From Limnephilus marmoratus (Eukaryota; Arthropoda; Insecta; Trichoptera; Limnephilidae): a stretch of 64,000 nt of DNA. This document shows, in pieces, positions 52,801 through 63,304 of this stretch (positions within the stretch are counted from its first letter, which is position 1; each line of letters opens with the position of its first letter). Both the position numbers and the translations under genes were made by a program. The stretch lies in contig OU862927.1 in assembly GCA_917880885.1 (NCBI GenBank), positions 42,497,571 through 42,561,570 on the forward strand, read 5' to 3'. The notes under the pieces were generated by a model. It was not told where the DNA came from and did not search any database. It worked only from the letters and a program-made list of their open reading frames with translations.

Positions 52801-53590
52801 TCTGAACAAAGATTTGGAGGAAGTCGTTCAATCTTGTTCAGATTGTTCGTTGTCAAAACAGTCACCACCCAAAAGTCAATTGACGGTTTGGCCAAATCCA
52901 GGTAAAGCTTGGAGTAGGGTACATCTAGATTATTGTGGACCCCTAGCGGGGAAGATGTTTCTCGTGGTTTGTGACTCATTCTCGAAGTGGTTAGACTGTA
53001 TCGAGGTGCAGAAGGCAGATTAAACTCACACGATTATGGAATTGAGGAAAAATTTTTCTAATTTTGGCAACCCTGAGTTAATTGTATCTGACAATGGCTC
53101 AGTTTTTACAAGTGAGGAATTTAGAGTTTTCTTAAAGGAGAACAATATTAAGCTTATGACTTCTCCGGTGAAACAACCCCAGTCAAACGGATTGGCAGAA
53201 AATGCAGTAGAAATTTCGAAAATGTTCCTCAAGAAACTGTTAATAAACGGTAAATTCCCACTAGATTTCAATGTCAAGCTGTTGAATTTTTTAATGGACT
53301 ATAGAAATTCTTTCCATTGTTCGACAGGTATTGAACCAGCGGTTCTGTTAGTAGGAAGAAGGCTGCGTTCTACGTTCGACAGTTTATTGCCAGTGAAAAA
53401 TGGAGAAGACTTTTCGGAAAAAAGTCAAGGAAGCTAACGTTAACATTTCTAAAGCTCAATCGGATCAAGTTAGGTTTTACAGAGGGGTAAAAACCAGGGT
53501 TTTTAAAGTTGGACAAAAATGTTTAACAAAAGATTATCGTTCAAGTCACAAGGCACCCACAACTTCCAGAGGAGACGGGACAACTTGACC
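49871..53590 (+). pseudogene. Gypsy gag-pol, disrupted
   Basis: Start taken at ATG 49871 (MESSRISRFSHINGDW); an in-frame start 66 bases upstream lies in the leader. Gag runs to about residue 230 and is followed by CTICGETHLEKYC and the CCHC knuckle CFNCHKVGHLKKFC. The protease has AMIDSGVSMSVMP. The reverse transcriptase has CVDYKR, LDLRQAYSQ and FYLDDIIIS. RNase H has LYTDASTCGLGAAL and a conserved E and D. Integrase has H..H..C..C (HRSHLG..CSDC), D in HLDYCG, D in VSDNGSVF and E in GLAENAVE. Breaks: TAG at 51770-51772, TAA at 53021-53023, a frameshift near 53400-53436 and a shortened C-terminus. The three pieces are otherwise collinear in one frame. Confidence 0.88.
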
Positions 53591-53716
53591 CAGTCACCGC
53601 GGTTGAATTATGTGTATCTTAAAAATTATTGTTTATGAAGTATTACAATGTATGTTAATTGTTATTTAAGTGTGAAATATTTAAGTAAGTAGCTTCAGAG
53701 TTGAAGGAGGGAGAGA
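53591..53716 (+). other. Gypsy 3' untranslated end and polypurine tract
   Basis: Short AT-rich tail ending in the purine tract GAAGGAGGGAGAGA at 53703-53716, immediately before the LTR. Confidence 0.8.
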
Positions 53717-53989
53717 TGTAGTGTTGGTAATATGTTAATCTGTCGGGTAGGTTCGGAAATACCGAACCTAGCCGAAGCGACCGAGCATCGGCACAATATA
53801 ATAGCGAGCAGAGGGCTCGCGCGGCGTTCTTTCTCGTCAGACGGCTTACAGCCAACATTGTACTATTATATTCTATTAAACAGTTTCCGTGTATCAAAGT
53901 ACTACGTGTTTTAATAATAACCCTGAAAACATCCTAGAGGAATACTGGAGATAAAGGGCCCAGTATTGCCTGCAATATTGGATATTACA
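53717..53989 (+). repeat. Gypsy 3' LTR
   Basis: 273 bp, uninterrupted; it serves as the reference for the split 5' LTR. Confidence 0.92.
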
Positions 53990-54049
53990 CTTACCCCTGT
54001 AACCAGCGACGAGCACACTGGAGAACCGCTGTAATGGCCCGCCACTCTT

Positions 54050-54064
54050 GGCTTTTGACACCAA
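54050..54064 (-). other. PBS-like motif of a possible further LTR element
   Basis: On the minus strand CACAATTGGTGTCAAAAGCC (complement of about 54050-54069) has the layout LTR-end CA, two bases, then TGGTGTCAAAAG. Similar TGGTGTCA primer sites are known from insect LTR elements. No second LTR was found. Confidence 0.3.
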
Positions 54065-54069
54065 TTGTG

Positions 54070-57000
54070 ATGAACCCTACCTAGCTGATTTACTTTTCTA
54101 AGCTTCTACCTCGTAGTTCAAATCTCGTAGCTCCTGTCTCGTAGCCACGCTCATAATTCTACCCTTATGTCCTACTGAACACACCACTAGGTATGATGGC
54201 CTGACTAAACCCTCCTTCCAGTTTGTTTCTACCTCAGGCTCGTGATTTCTAAACCCCTATACCTTATAATCTAGCTAAACCTACCCTATCTTCTTAAATC
54301 CCTGCGATTTTCTCACAGTAATCAAGATTTAAGATTTTTGTTCACATTATTTCTATAATCTTCGTTGTGTAATTTTTTGTTTTAGATTTTACATCTGTTT
54401 GCATAGTTAATATGCACACATATGTAGAGAAGATAATGTATTACGTGTGGTAACCCATAGGTTCTTTTAGAGAAAGGGTGAGAATTTTCCGATTTATTAA
54501 TTATTATTAATTTAGTATCTTTTACCGAGTTTGATAAACTAACCCCGCCTTTAACTTTGTGTCTATTTGATTTCCGTAGGAGTTTAGTGTGTTTATTTAA
54601 TTCTTCCTATCACCGCTGATACATCGATAACATAAAATAACAGTCAATAAATTAAACATTTCAAGAAAGCAAACCTTATCTTACCGGTGTAGTATGATCG
54701 TACTCGAGGGTCCAGTTTTCTCAATTGGAGTTCTTGTCTGCAGCTTCTCCTAACATAATGTTTTGTCTTCGTAGTTAGTATTCATAGTTAGTATTCGAAT
54801 ATTAAGGATGGATGGATATGGGGGGGGGGGATTATATGTTTGCTGAAAAGTCAGCTCCTCCGCTAACCAAGTGAAAACCGATGAACAACAATTTCAAACC
54901 GGATTCTCCCAAGTACGTTTGCTAAGCTTATCCTTAAGTCCGAGTTTTACTCTCTTCGACGAGCGTCTCTTGTTACGAAAGGGGCTCTTCACGCCAGATG
55001 GGGGAATTCCAAGTCTTCATGCCGTTTTTCTGCCTCACTCCGACTTCCATCTCCGCCGGATTGAATTTAACTCTACTGAGTCTAGAAGGGGTATTTCATG
55101 TCTTCCCTTATCATGCCTCTATCCGTTAAATGTGGCGTAAGCTTGTGACGGGCAGATCCTTCCTCCCACGTGACCGACCCAGCGTTACACTCCACCTCTG
55201 ACTAGCTGACATAAAACGCACTTCGTGAGCCTTATGTTTGCTTTCAGGTTCGACAAGACTCACGGTATGCAAATAACCTGTGGCTTTAATGCCGCGTCAG
55301 CGTACTGTCCGCATACGTCCTTCCTCTTCCCCGCATGCCCACCTCGACAATACCGCCACAAGATCAAAGCAGTCCGTTCGAGAAAGGTTGACACTTACAT
55401 TTCCAGATGGCTCATACCCACATACAGGAGCCTTGAAGCTTACGTTCGGGAAAAGTTAGGATTCAGGACTATATGAGTATTTGAACACCAGTGTTTTTTA
55501 AATGAGGTCACTAGCTCCTCGTGTATTAGGTATTTAGGATTTTTGGGTATTTATGGGTTCTTGGATACCTACTTGCTATAAGAAAGATTTAAAATGAGAT
55601 AAATCAAGTTGTCATTGAATCAATGACCTCGTGAATAATTGTGATGAGCTCTCTTAGAGTTTGGAGCTGGTCGAGGTACTTTACTTTGCGAAATTTTGCA
55701 TGCTAAAACAATGCTACCTAATGGCGATCGCTCTAGTAGAATCAAGTCGTCTAGAATTGAGTGAATTTAACGTCGATTTTACTTTCACATAGTGGCGAAG
55801 TTTCCGTCGTAAGCTATGATTGATAAACCTGCCCCTTGACATTTGTGCTTTTGTTTTGTTTATTCGTTGATGGAATCTAGGTGACTGGGTCAATGAATGA
55901 CATTGAACTCAAATCGAAATTTTTGGTACGCTATCGAAGGTCATATAACCATACCCTAATCGTACTAGTGAAAAGAAGCGATAGGTATTTACTTTGTAAA
56001 TACGCTAAGATACCAAAATTGATTAAGTGATGCGTTTCTATCTAATTATGTGTTAAGTATTTGTTTAGCAACATTTCATTCTGTATGGGAGGTGTGACTT
56101 GCGAATGCTAATAAATTGGTTAGTTATTAAATTACCCTTACTTGGAGTTACGTCCATCAGTGTCAGGATATCCACAGGAACCCGTAAAAGCTTAAATATT
56201 GTAAGGACTTACCAAAGCTCTAATGTCTTAAATTCAGCTCCATCGGGTAATATCATCGATATGAATTTTATTAGAGCATCCAGACTACCTGTGTAACTTA
56301 TCGCACTTTTATTTCGGTTTCCCACTTTTAACGATTTAACCCTAAAAGACCCGGAATTCATTTCCTTCCCTTCCCCTTTTCTTCCATATTTGATTTCAAT
56401 CTAAAGAAGAGAATCGATTCTTAATAATCGTTCGCTCGAATATTATTTGATATATATAACTATACTTATTTACTCTTTAATAAATTAATTTATTAATTCG
56501 AATTTTCTTTAATTTTGTATTATTCCACTTTATAAAATATTTAAGTTTTATTTTTTTTTTTTCTCAATTTAAATCATATTTCCTTTTTATAAAACTAAAG
56601 ATTTTCTTTAAATTTGAATTATTCCACTTAAGGACAAAGTTAAAGTTTTATTTATTTTTTCCAATTTAAATTAGAATCCTTTTATAACGAATAACTAAAT
56701 ATTAGTTTTCACCCAATTTACAACAAAACTGAAAGGACCACTTCCACTTTATTTTATAACACTTTCGTTTAGCAACAAATTAATAATTTGGATTATTTAT
56801 TTAAACTTCGGGATAAGTATTTTCCAGATTTCGGATCAATTATTATTATTGCTTTGTCACCTAACGATAATTAATATTTCGTAATAAAATTTCCGACTTT
56901 CGACTTAAACGCTAATTTTTATTTAGTAAAACTTATTAGACTGTAATTTTCTTTATTTAACCTCGAACTAAATAACTTTACTTTAACCTTCATAGAACAG

Positions 57001-57170
57001 ATTTAAATCAATTCAAACACACTCTATTAAACTCCTTCCGCATTGGATTCGTAATTAATTAATTAATTATTAAATTTTATTGAATCGGAAATTATTGCAA
57101 ACACTGATTTTAGATTTATTATAAGATCATACACTCCGTTATATTGCACGATTAACCCTATCCGGGCACT
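54070..57170. other. no recognisable gene; pyrimidine-rich
   Basis: Two plus-strand open frames (54871-55140, 55225-55476) contain no motif and lie in T/C-rich sequence. Repeated TCGTAG(T/C) occurs at 54105-54150. AT-rich microsatellite ATTAATTAATTAATT lies near 57055. Confidence 0.4.
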
Positions 57171-57350
57171 TCACTCTCTGTTTTATCAAAGTATAAAACT
57201 GATTGTAGACTCTATTTTACCACTGAATTTTTTTATAAGTATAAACTGACTCTATTTTTCCACTGTATTTTTAAAGTATAAAACTGACTACTTTTCCACT
57301 GCATTTTTAAAGTATAAAAAACTGATTCTAGACTCTATTAATTAATTACC
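57170..57350. repeat. imperfect ~45-bp tandem repeat
   Basis: AAGTATAAAACTGA followed by CTCTATTTT(A/T)CCACTG and ATTTTT recurs about four times with variable length. Confidence 0.75.
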
Positions 57351-60009
57351 AGGGTAATTCTCACGACATGCGCGACGTTTTAATCAACCTTGCCAGTTGT
57401 CGAAGAACTCCCGAATAATCCCAAACACGCTAATTTATACCCATCACAGCTCCAAAAGGGCATAATCGTATTTTCCTTGACAAGAAAATATAATCTGTAA
57501 TAGCTCGAAATTTTTTGAAATTCCCATCTCGTTATGCTTTGTTCCTACATACGATCTTTCGAGTTTTCGTCTTCATAAATCTGGGTTCGTCCCACAACTT
57601 TGTCTCGCTTCCCTAAGGTTTTTAGTCCCGGACTTAGTAAGCTGCCATCCAGTTTGCCCATTTTCCACATGTCTTCTGTCTTCATAATATGTTTTATAAA
57701 CATGGTTTTAATCTTGTTTTTTTTTTCAATTTGAACATGCCCATAAGTAATCTGCTAAAACTGTATTTTAATTGGCATAAATATTAGGGAAAACGTAGAT
57801 TCTTCAGTTTCCTAGTTTTAAACGCTAGTTGTCCTGTATAAATTTCCACGAAAATTATTTCTTTTCCCCTAGTCTACGTAAGCAATTATGTCTCAGAACC
57901 GTATTTTCATTATTTATGTGGCATATTTAACTTTTCCATTTTCCCACCTAAATTTCCTTCAAGTAACGGTGTTTTAGCAACTATTCTTAAATGATTTTCC
58001 CTTCGTTGTTCATAAGGAATCATATCCTCGTTCCGTGTCTACTCTACTTATAACGTTTTGAGTTTTTCCCATTTCCTTATCTGAGTTTTCCGGTTATGTC
58101 GGTTTTTTTGTTCTCTCCCCCTCCCTAACTCAAGATCCCTTATTGAAATTTGACGTTTGCCTTTTATGTCGTAATTCCATCCCCCGCTAAAACCCTTTTT
58201 TCCTTTTTTGATATATTATTTATGGTGTTTTCCGGCCCACTAACTATTCCTATACTGGAATATCTGTCAATTTAACTACTTCGATCAAATTCCGCCCAAT
58301 TTTCCATCTCTCTCTTGCTCAAAATCCCATAAACTATAAGCCCTGACGTGTGTATACATTCTAATTTCTACATACCTGGCGATAAATCCATTTTAATGTG
58401 TTTATAATTAAGTTTTACGGAAATTCTATAATCTAAATACTAGGTAAGAGCAATGTTAATTTTTATGACCCTTTTTAATAGCTAATGGTGTTAATCTAAA
58501 CAATTTCCATGTTCGTATATTCCTTGTTTATATCAACAATATACATATGGGGTCGACAACCGTTGTAATGTCTCACTTTCCCTCGCAGTCTCGTGTAACT
58601 TTATGTTATGATCCCTACTTTAATTACGTAAAATGACTCCTTTTTATGAATTAAATCTATCGCAATGTTTGCAGTATTTCCACCCCCCCCTAGGTATACT
58701 ATTCCAATTCCTTTCCAAGCACCTGCTACTGCACCAAACCCTTGTTTCGTCCTCTTGTTCAATCCTTAAACTCTAATTTTTTTTGAATTTTCCTTCCCAA
58801 TTCGCTTTCCTAATCTCTCCGTTCCGTCTAGAATTGATAACAATAATTTTCCATTGTGTTATGTATATTCATTTTCCTTTCGTACGTTTTTCCTCGAATT
58901 TGGCCTCTCGGCCGTCATATGTAGTTATTCTATAATTGAGAATCCTCCCGCAAGCACGCCCCCTCGTCCCCGCGTCTTCCACTCAATATATTACTGATAA
59001 TTTTTTTTATCGTTATCCAAGTGTGTTTTTCCGCAACTAAAAACGCTCTAATGCACTCGAAACTAAGGTTTCCCGACCCCTTGAAGGTACCCTTTATTAA
59101 TAACATTACTTGGGTTCGTTGTACTAAAGTCCTTGAATAATTCGATATTTATCTCTTAGTTCATTCAACCCTGATCTCTGTGGGAACGTCTAGACCATAA
59201 ATTTCTTCACTAATCACTCGGGTCAAAGTCCAATCTTTTGTGTCCAAAATGGGCACGACCCCCTTCTTGCTGATAGGCTGAGTTGATTTTTAATTGCTTT
59301 TCTTGCTATTTAATTGGTTGTCTCAACTCTCGCGTTTAAAATCGTCCCTAAGCCTGGGGTTCCCGTTAAATATCGATCTCATCACCATCTGTGTGTATCT
59401 AAGGCAACTATAACACATCAAACAACTTAAAGATACCTCTATTTTCGGGCAAATTTTGAATTTGACCATACAGATGTCGTAGTACTGCGCTTTTCATCTT
59501 AAAAAAAAAATTCCCGTAGGCTTTCTCGTAAATTGGAAGTTACCATTCATCACACCGCCCACATTCGTTATGATCGACATATTTCAGGGTATAATGTATA
59601 GCACAAGCTAACATGTTTGTCGTGTTATTTCGTAAAATGTACGATCAGAACTCGACGCTAGTCCGGACAAGAATGATGACGTCACATTTTTTACATTCAA
59701 GCGAGGCTCTCGTAAGGGGAGGGGGAAATAATACGCTTTTATTACTTAGGGCAGGTCCATATATAATATTCATACGTCTATCATCTTAGTATAAAAATGA
59801 GTCTGTCATGACAATCTAAGTTTTGGTAAGAGCATTGTCTTGTCATCTGGCAACAAAATGCTATTTTCGAAATTAGAGAATTTGTCCGACTGGAAAAATT
59901 TTCAATTTGGAAAAAACTATCCTTTTACGACATTGCTTAATTGCAAATACCGATGAAACGCGAATGTTTAATGAATCGCACTTGACGTGGATGCTCTTTT
60001 GTCGCAGAA
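57351..60009. other. no recognisable gene; pyrimidine-rich
   Basis: The plus strand is clearly T/C-rich over 2.6 kb (TTTTCC, CCCTTC and similar). No domain motif is recognised in any frame and I see no repeats with other parts of the window. Confidence 0.4.
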
Positions 60010-60450
60010 TTAACTAACGTTTGGGAGGCGGGTATGGGTACCGCCGACCTGGGAACCATTTTTTGGATAACCAACACACCTTCTATAGGTCACCCCGAGT
60101 CGCTCGCTACTTTGTGTGACTGAGCAGAGGGGTTCAGAGGTGAAGTTTGCCCACTAAAGCGAGGCGGGCCCTATCGGTAGAGAGTGGTTGAAGGAGACCT
60201 AACCTAGACCTCTCCAGCCGGACTCTCACGACCATCGCCTTGCACCTCAATGGGAGGGATGGATTTATACGTTCGTCACTTCTGGACACATTAACATCCA
60301 GATTTCTAACCTTTCCTAAAACCATTTTCCTTCCCATAACTTCCTTTTCATATTTTACTTAAAAAGATCTCTCACACAGCATCCCCAAAGATGACATAGA
60401 TCTTAAGGGATTTTTTTCTTAAGGCCTCCTGTGTGAAGTTAATGTAAAAA
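60010..60450 (+). repeat. SINE-C, longest copy
   Basis: TTTGGGAGGCGGGTATGGGT head, ATAACCAACACACC, CACCCCGAGTCGCTCGCTAC, GAGAGTGGTTGAAGGAGACC, GGGAGGGATGGATTTATACG, and the tail CACACAGCATCCCCAAAGAT, hairpin and GTGTGAAGTTAATGTAAAAA. Confidence 0.75.
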
Positions 60451-60504
60451 AAATACTTCTACATACACACACACTTCACCACATTCTAAAATCTACACGT
60501 CTGC

Positions 60505-60545
60505 CCTCATGATGGACACTATCATGGTGTCCAAAACGTAAGCTA
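60505..60545 (-). repeat. family F fragment
   Basis: Inverse of the AACGTTTTGGACA..GTGTCCATCATGAGGGC core seen at 1155-1195. Confidence 0.5.
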
Positions 60546-60779
60546 AAGCTGCAGGAAGTGCACATAACGCACTGCGGCACAATAACCTTAAAAAATAATC
60601 AGGGTAGTACCTTTGGCCGTGAAAATCACAAAACATAATATCGACGGTATCCAAGAACAACGTCGGATCTGCTAAATCGTTGTATTGGCTTATTTATTGA
60701 CTTGTGTTGTTAATTTAAAATTCTGTTTTTTGGAAGTTTTAATGAAATAAAATGAAATGCAAAGTATCAAAACAACACC

Positions 60780-61020
60780 GTGTATATTTCATTTTTGTTA
60801 TTTGTTTTTGCGGTGTTATGCCTTGTTGCGCTGCCTTCTTCTTTAGCCAACGTTTCGGACAGCGTTGCAGTGTCTACTATCAGGGCAGATCCGGCAGATG
60901 TGTAATTGTTAGTGGTAAAATGCGTACTTATTTGCTTGGAAGCGATACCGTGTTGCCAGCCCACTACCCTACGAGCTGGTATTACAGTATACTTCAAAAT
61001 GGTTGTAGATTTCAATTGAC
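60780..61020 (+). repeat. family F copy
   Basis: AACGTTTCGGACAGCGTTGC, AGTGTCTACTATCAGGGCAG and GCGATACCGTGTTGCCAGCC in the same order as at 1150-1260. Confidence 0.65.
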
Positions 61021-61457
61021 TCCGTAATCAGGCGTGCTACAATGGTTCCAAAAAAAAAGTTCCTTGAATCCACTGTCATTCATTCTAGTCGCCTGTACAA
61101 AGTAACCGAGTTAGGCAATGGCATAGGAACCGGTTCCAAAATCGCCTCTTCCTCGAATCCACTGTCATTAACAGCCGTTGTGTCCAACCTATGCTCAGCC
61201 GAGATCTCCGCTCAGCCCTGCTCAAATGCCCAAATACGCTGTGTCGAAACACAATGATCGTCCCACCACACTCAAATGTAAGGAAGGTAGCCGGGTGGAT
61301 TAAAGTTGCTAAGGAAGACCTACTTATAAAAACTGACAACAGAGCGAACAAAAATCCGCGAAAACAATCGAGCTGTCAATGTCAATTAATTATCGTAATT
61401 ATCTGTCATCAGTTCACTCTTTTGTCGGCTTTTTTATTTGGTTTTTCAATTTGAAAT

Positions 61458-61670
61458 ATGAATCCTATAGTGAATATGGTTGAATGGGCAGATATGCTTG
61501 ACAATGACGATAATATTGGATTATATAGGCGGCGGCAAGATGCCGATATAAATTTTATGGAAGTATTAAATGACGGCGATTTTTATAACCGCTTTAGGAT
61601 GACAAAAGCGTGTTTTTATATGTTTTGAGCCAAGTAGAAGATAATTTAACTTACGCAAGCAAAAGGTAAA
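61458..61670 (+). pseudogene. Harbinger nuclease, N-terminal fragment
   Basis: From ATG 61458 the frame reads YRRRQDADINFMEVLNDGDF then YNRFRMTKACF. The FYNRFRM segment is the conserved start of HARBI1-type nucleases. A stop at 61626-61628 results from a one-base shift; the adjacent frame continues VLSQVEDNLTYASKR, as expected. The DDE catalytic domain is not present. Confidence 0.6.
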
Positions 61671-61689
61671 GTTTTGACTTATTCGAGTG

Positions 61690-61875
61690 TCATTTTTGTA
61701 ATAATATGTGGAACAGGACAATGTCATTCCAAGCAGCTTCTTTTGATTTTACAAGCGTAGCGTAGTTTGGGCCACCTGTCGCTTTCGACAAAATGACCTG
61801 CGACGAGGTAACTAGGTCTACAAGTCTCATTTTTTCGTTTGGCGTAAAATTTTTCGAACGCTTCGCCTTGTCCAT
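61690..61875 (-). CDS. Myb/SANT-type DNA-binding protein fragment of the Harbinger element (61 aa)
   Basis: MDKAKRSKNFTPNEKMRLVD then LVTSSQVILSK and LVKSKEAAWNDI: the spacing of NFT..EK..L..LV, K..AW and I matches the Myb/SANT-like domain found in the second gene of Harbinger elements, which helps recruit the nuclease to the ends. The normal protein is several times longer, so this is a truncated frame. It is convergent with the nuclease fragment. Confidence 0.6.
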   Translation of the reverse strand: MDKAKRSKNFTPNEKMRLVDLVTSSQVILSKATGGPNYATLVKSKEAAWNDIVLFHILLQK

Positions 61876-62276
61876 TTTGAATACAAAATTTCAACTGATT
61901 CTAATGTCAAACTTCAAACGCACGTAAACAAAAAAGTAAGTCAATTAACACCTTATTTTTAACATATTAAATACGTTTGTTTTAAAAATGTAAAATGTCG
62001 GTTTATGTATTACACTATTTAAAATAAAATATCTGTATAAATAATAAATAAAATTAATTAACGTTTCGGTATTAATTTAACATGTAAAGTTCTTAACTTG
62101 ACGTCATTTTTTGGTGTACGAAAGCAAATGGGGCTACACACCGAGCGCTACGATCAAGTTGTTGGACACAGCTAAAATGGAGCATTTTTCTAACATACCT
62201 TAGCTTAGCGGCGCAAGGCGCTAGGCTCAGCTTCACTCGGATTAATCATCCGAAAATGTTGGACACAACGGCTGTT

Positions 62277-62875
62277 AGTAATCGCTAGTCACCGGTTCAA
62301 AATAACCGAGACAGGCAGTGGCGTCATAGCGGCGGAGGGGAACATCAAGTTCACTAAATCGTAGTACTTATACTATCCTGTGGCAAGTGCCTAAGCGAGC
62401 TGCCGACAGAATTGGCGACTATACTTCCTGTTCTCAAAATCGGAACAAATGCAGAAACGACACTTTTAACCGCTCTACTGCAGAACTACTCAATCGCAAA
62501 TCCGACTTTGTCCTTCGGGATCGTCTACACAACGTGTCCGGAAACTCGTAGTACAAGCGGGAAACTGGTGAATCTACATCACGTAAAGAACCCAAAAAAC
62601 TTATTTTTTCGATCTGAGCATTTCGATTTTAAAATATATATATATTTTTTTCTATTTTTCCATTTTTTCGGCCACTAAAGGGTTAAAAAAAATTTTGAGC
62701 CCGGTTTACCCTTCGATGCATTTTATAAGACATTACACAGCTGAAATCAACCGCCTAGTGAATTTTTTTTTCAAATTTAACCAAAATAATTCCAACTTCG
62801 AACCCGATTTACTCGAAAACGAAAGCTCAAATCAAAAAGCTATATCACAAATCGACTCCGAATGTTTTTTTTTTA
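62277..62875. other. no recognisable feature
   Basis: Unassigned. The open plus-strand frame at 62412-62678 has no motif. Confidence 0.35.
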
Positions 62876-63304
62876 TTTTTTTTTTTTATTTATTTATTTT
62901 TTATTTTTTTTTATTTCATATATTTTTTATTAGTAACAGATATTTGGGTTTTTTTTTGGCTACCACACTAGGCTAAGCCCGTGTTGTGGTAGTCGTACAT
63001 TTAATATTTTAACATTTCAAAAATATTAAGAAATACTAAAAACTAAAGAGAAAAAAAAAGACCATATTTTAAAGAAAAGTAAAAATGAAAATTCAAATTC
63101 AAATTTTGAAATACAAAAATTAATAATAAAAATTAAATGTTAAGAACTCAAGTGTTCTGTATAAATTAAAACATATAATTATATAAATCAAAATTAAAAA
63201 CATATATAAATTTAGTGAAAAACCAAGAGAAAAAAATAACAACATTTTAAAGTAAAATAGAAAAACAAATGGAAATTAAAATTTTGAAATGCAAAAATTA
63301 ATAA
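62876..63304 (-). other. LINE 3' UTR with hairpin
   Basis: T-rich start with TTTATTTATT (the (TAAA)n tail on the sense strand). The hairpin CTACCACA (62960-62967) and TGTGGTAG (62985-62992) has a loop matching the other two LINE hairpins. Confidence 0.7.

Larger units (their letters stand above)
44436..53989 (+). mobile_element. Gypsy (Ty3-type) LTR retrotransposon, split by a LINE
   Basis: 273-bp LTRs (TG..CA), 5-bp duplication CTTAC, a PBS-like TGGCGCAGCTG right after the 5' LTR, a purine tract GAAGGAGGGAGAGA right before the 3' LTR, and a gag-pol region in the order protease, reverse transcriptase, RNase H, integrase, which defines Gypsy. The LTRs differ at one position that I could find (C/T at 49341). 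The 5' LTR is interrupted at 44522/49169 by a 4.6-kb LINE. Confidence 0.92.
61171..62276. mobile_element. PIF/Harbinger element, internally deleted
   Basis: Inverted termini ACAGCCGTTGTGTCCAAC (61171-61188) and its complement (62259-62276) are perfect over 18 bases, with TTA at the left flank and TTAG overlapping the right end, close to the 3-bp TWA duplication of this superfamily. Between them lie the start of a Harbinger-like nuclease (plus strand) and a Myb/SANT-type frame (minus strand), the two genes typical of these elements. At 1.1 kb it is far shorter than autonomous copies. It sits within a duplicated ~95-bp host segment (CCACTGTCATT..GGTTCAAAAT). Confidence 0.7.

Noticed and set aside
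54871..55476. Two small plus-strand genes
   Set aside because: No motif, atypical composition and no repeat or homologous signal; likely chance frames.
60134..60337. Minus-strand small gene
   Set aside because: It lies entirely within a SINE-C copy.
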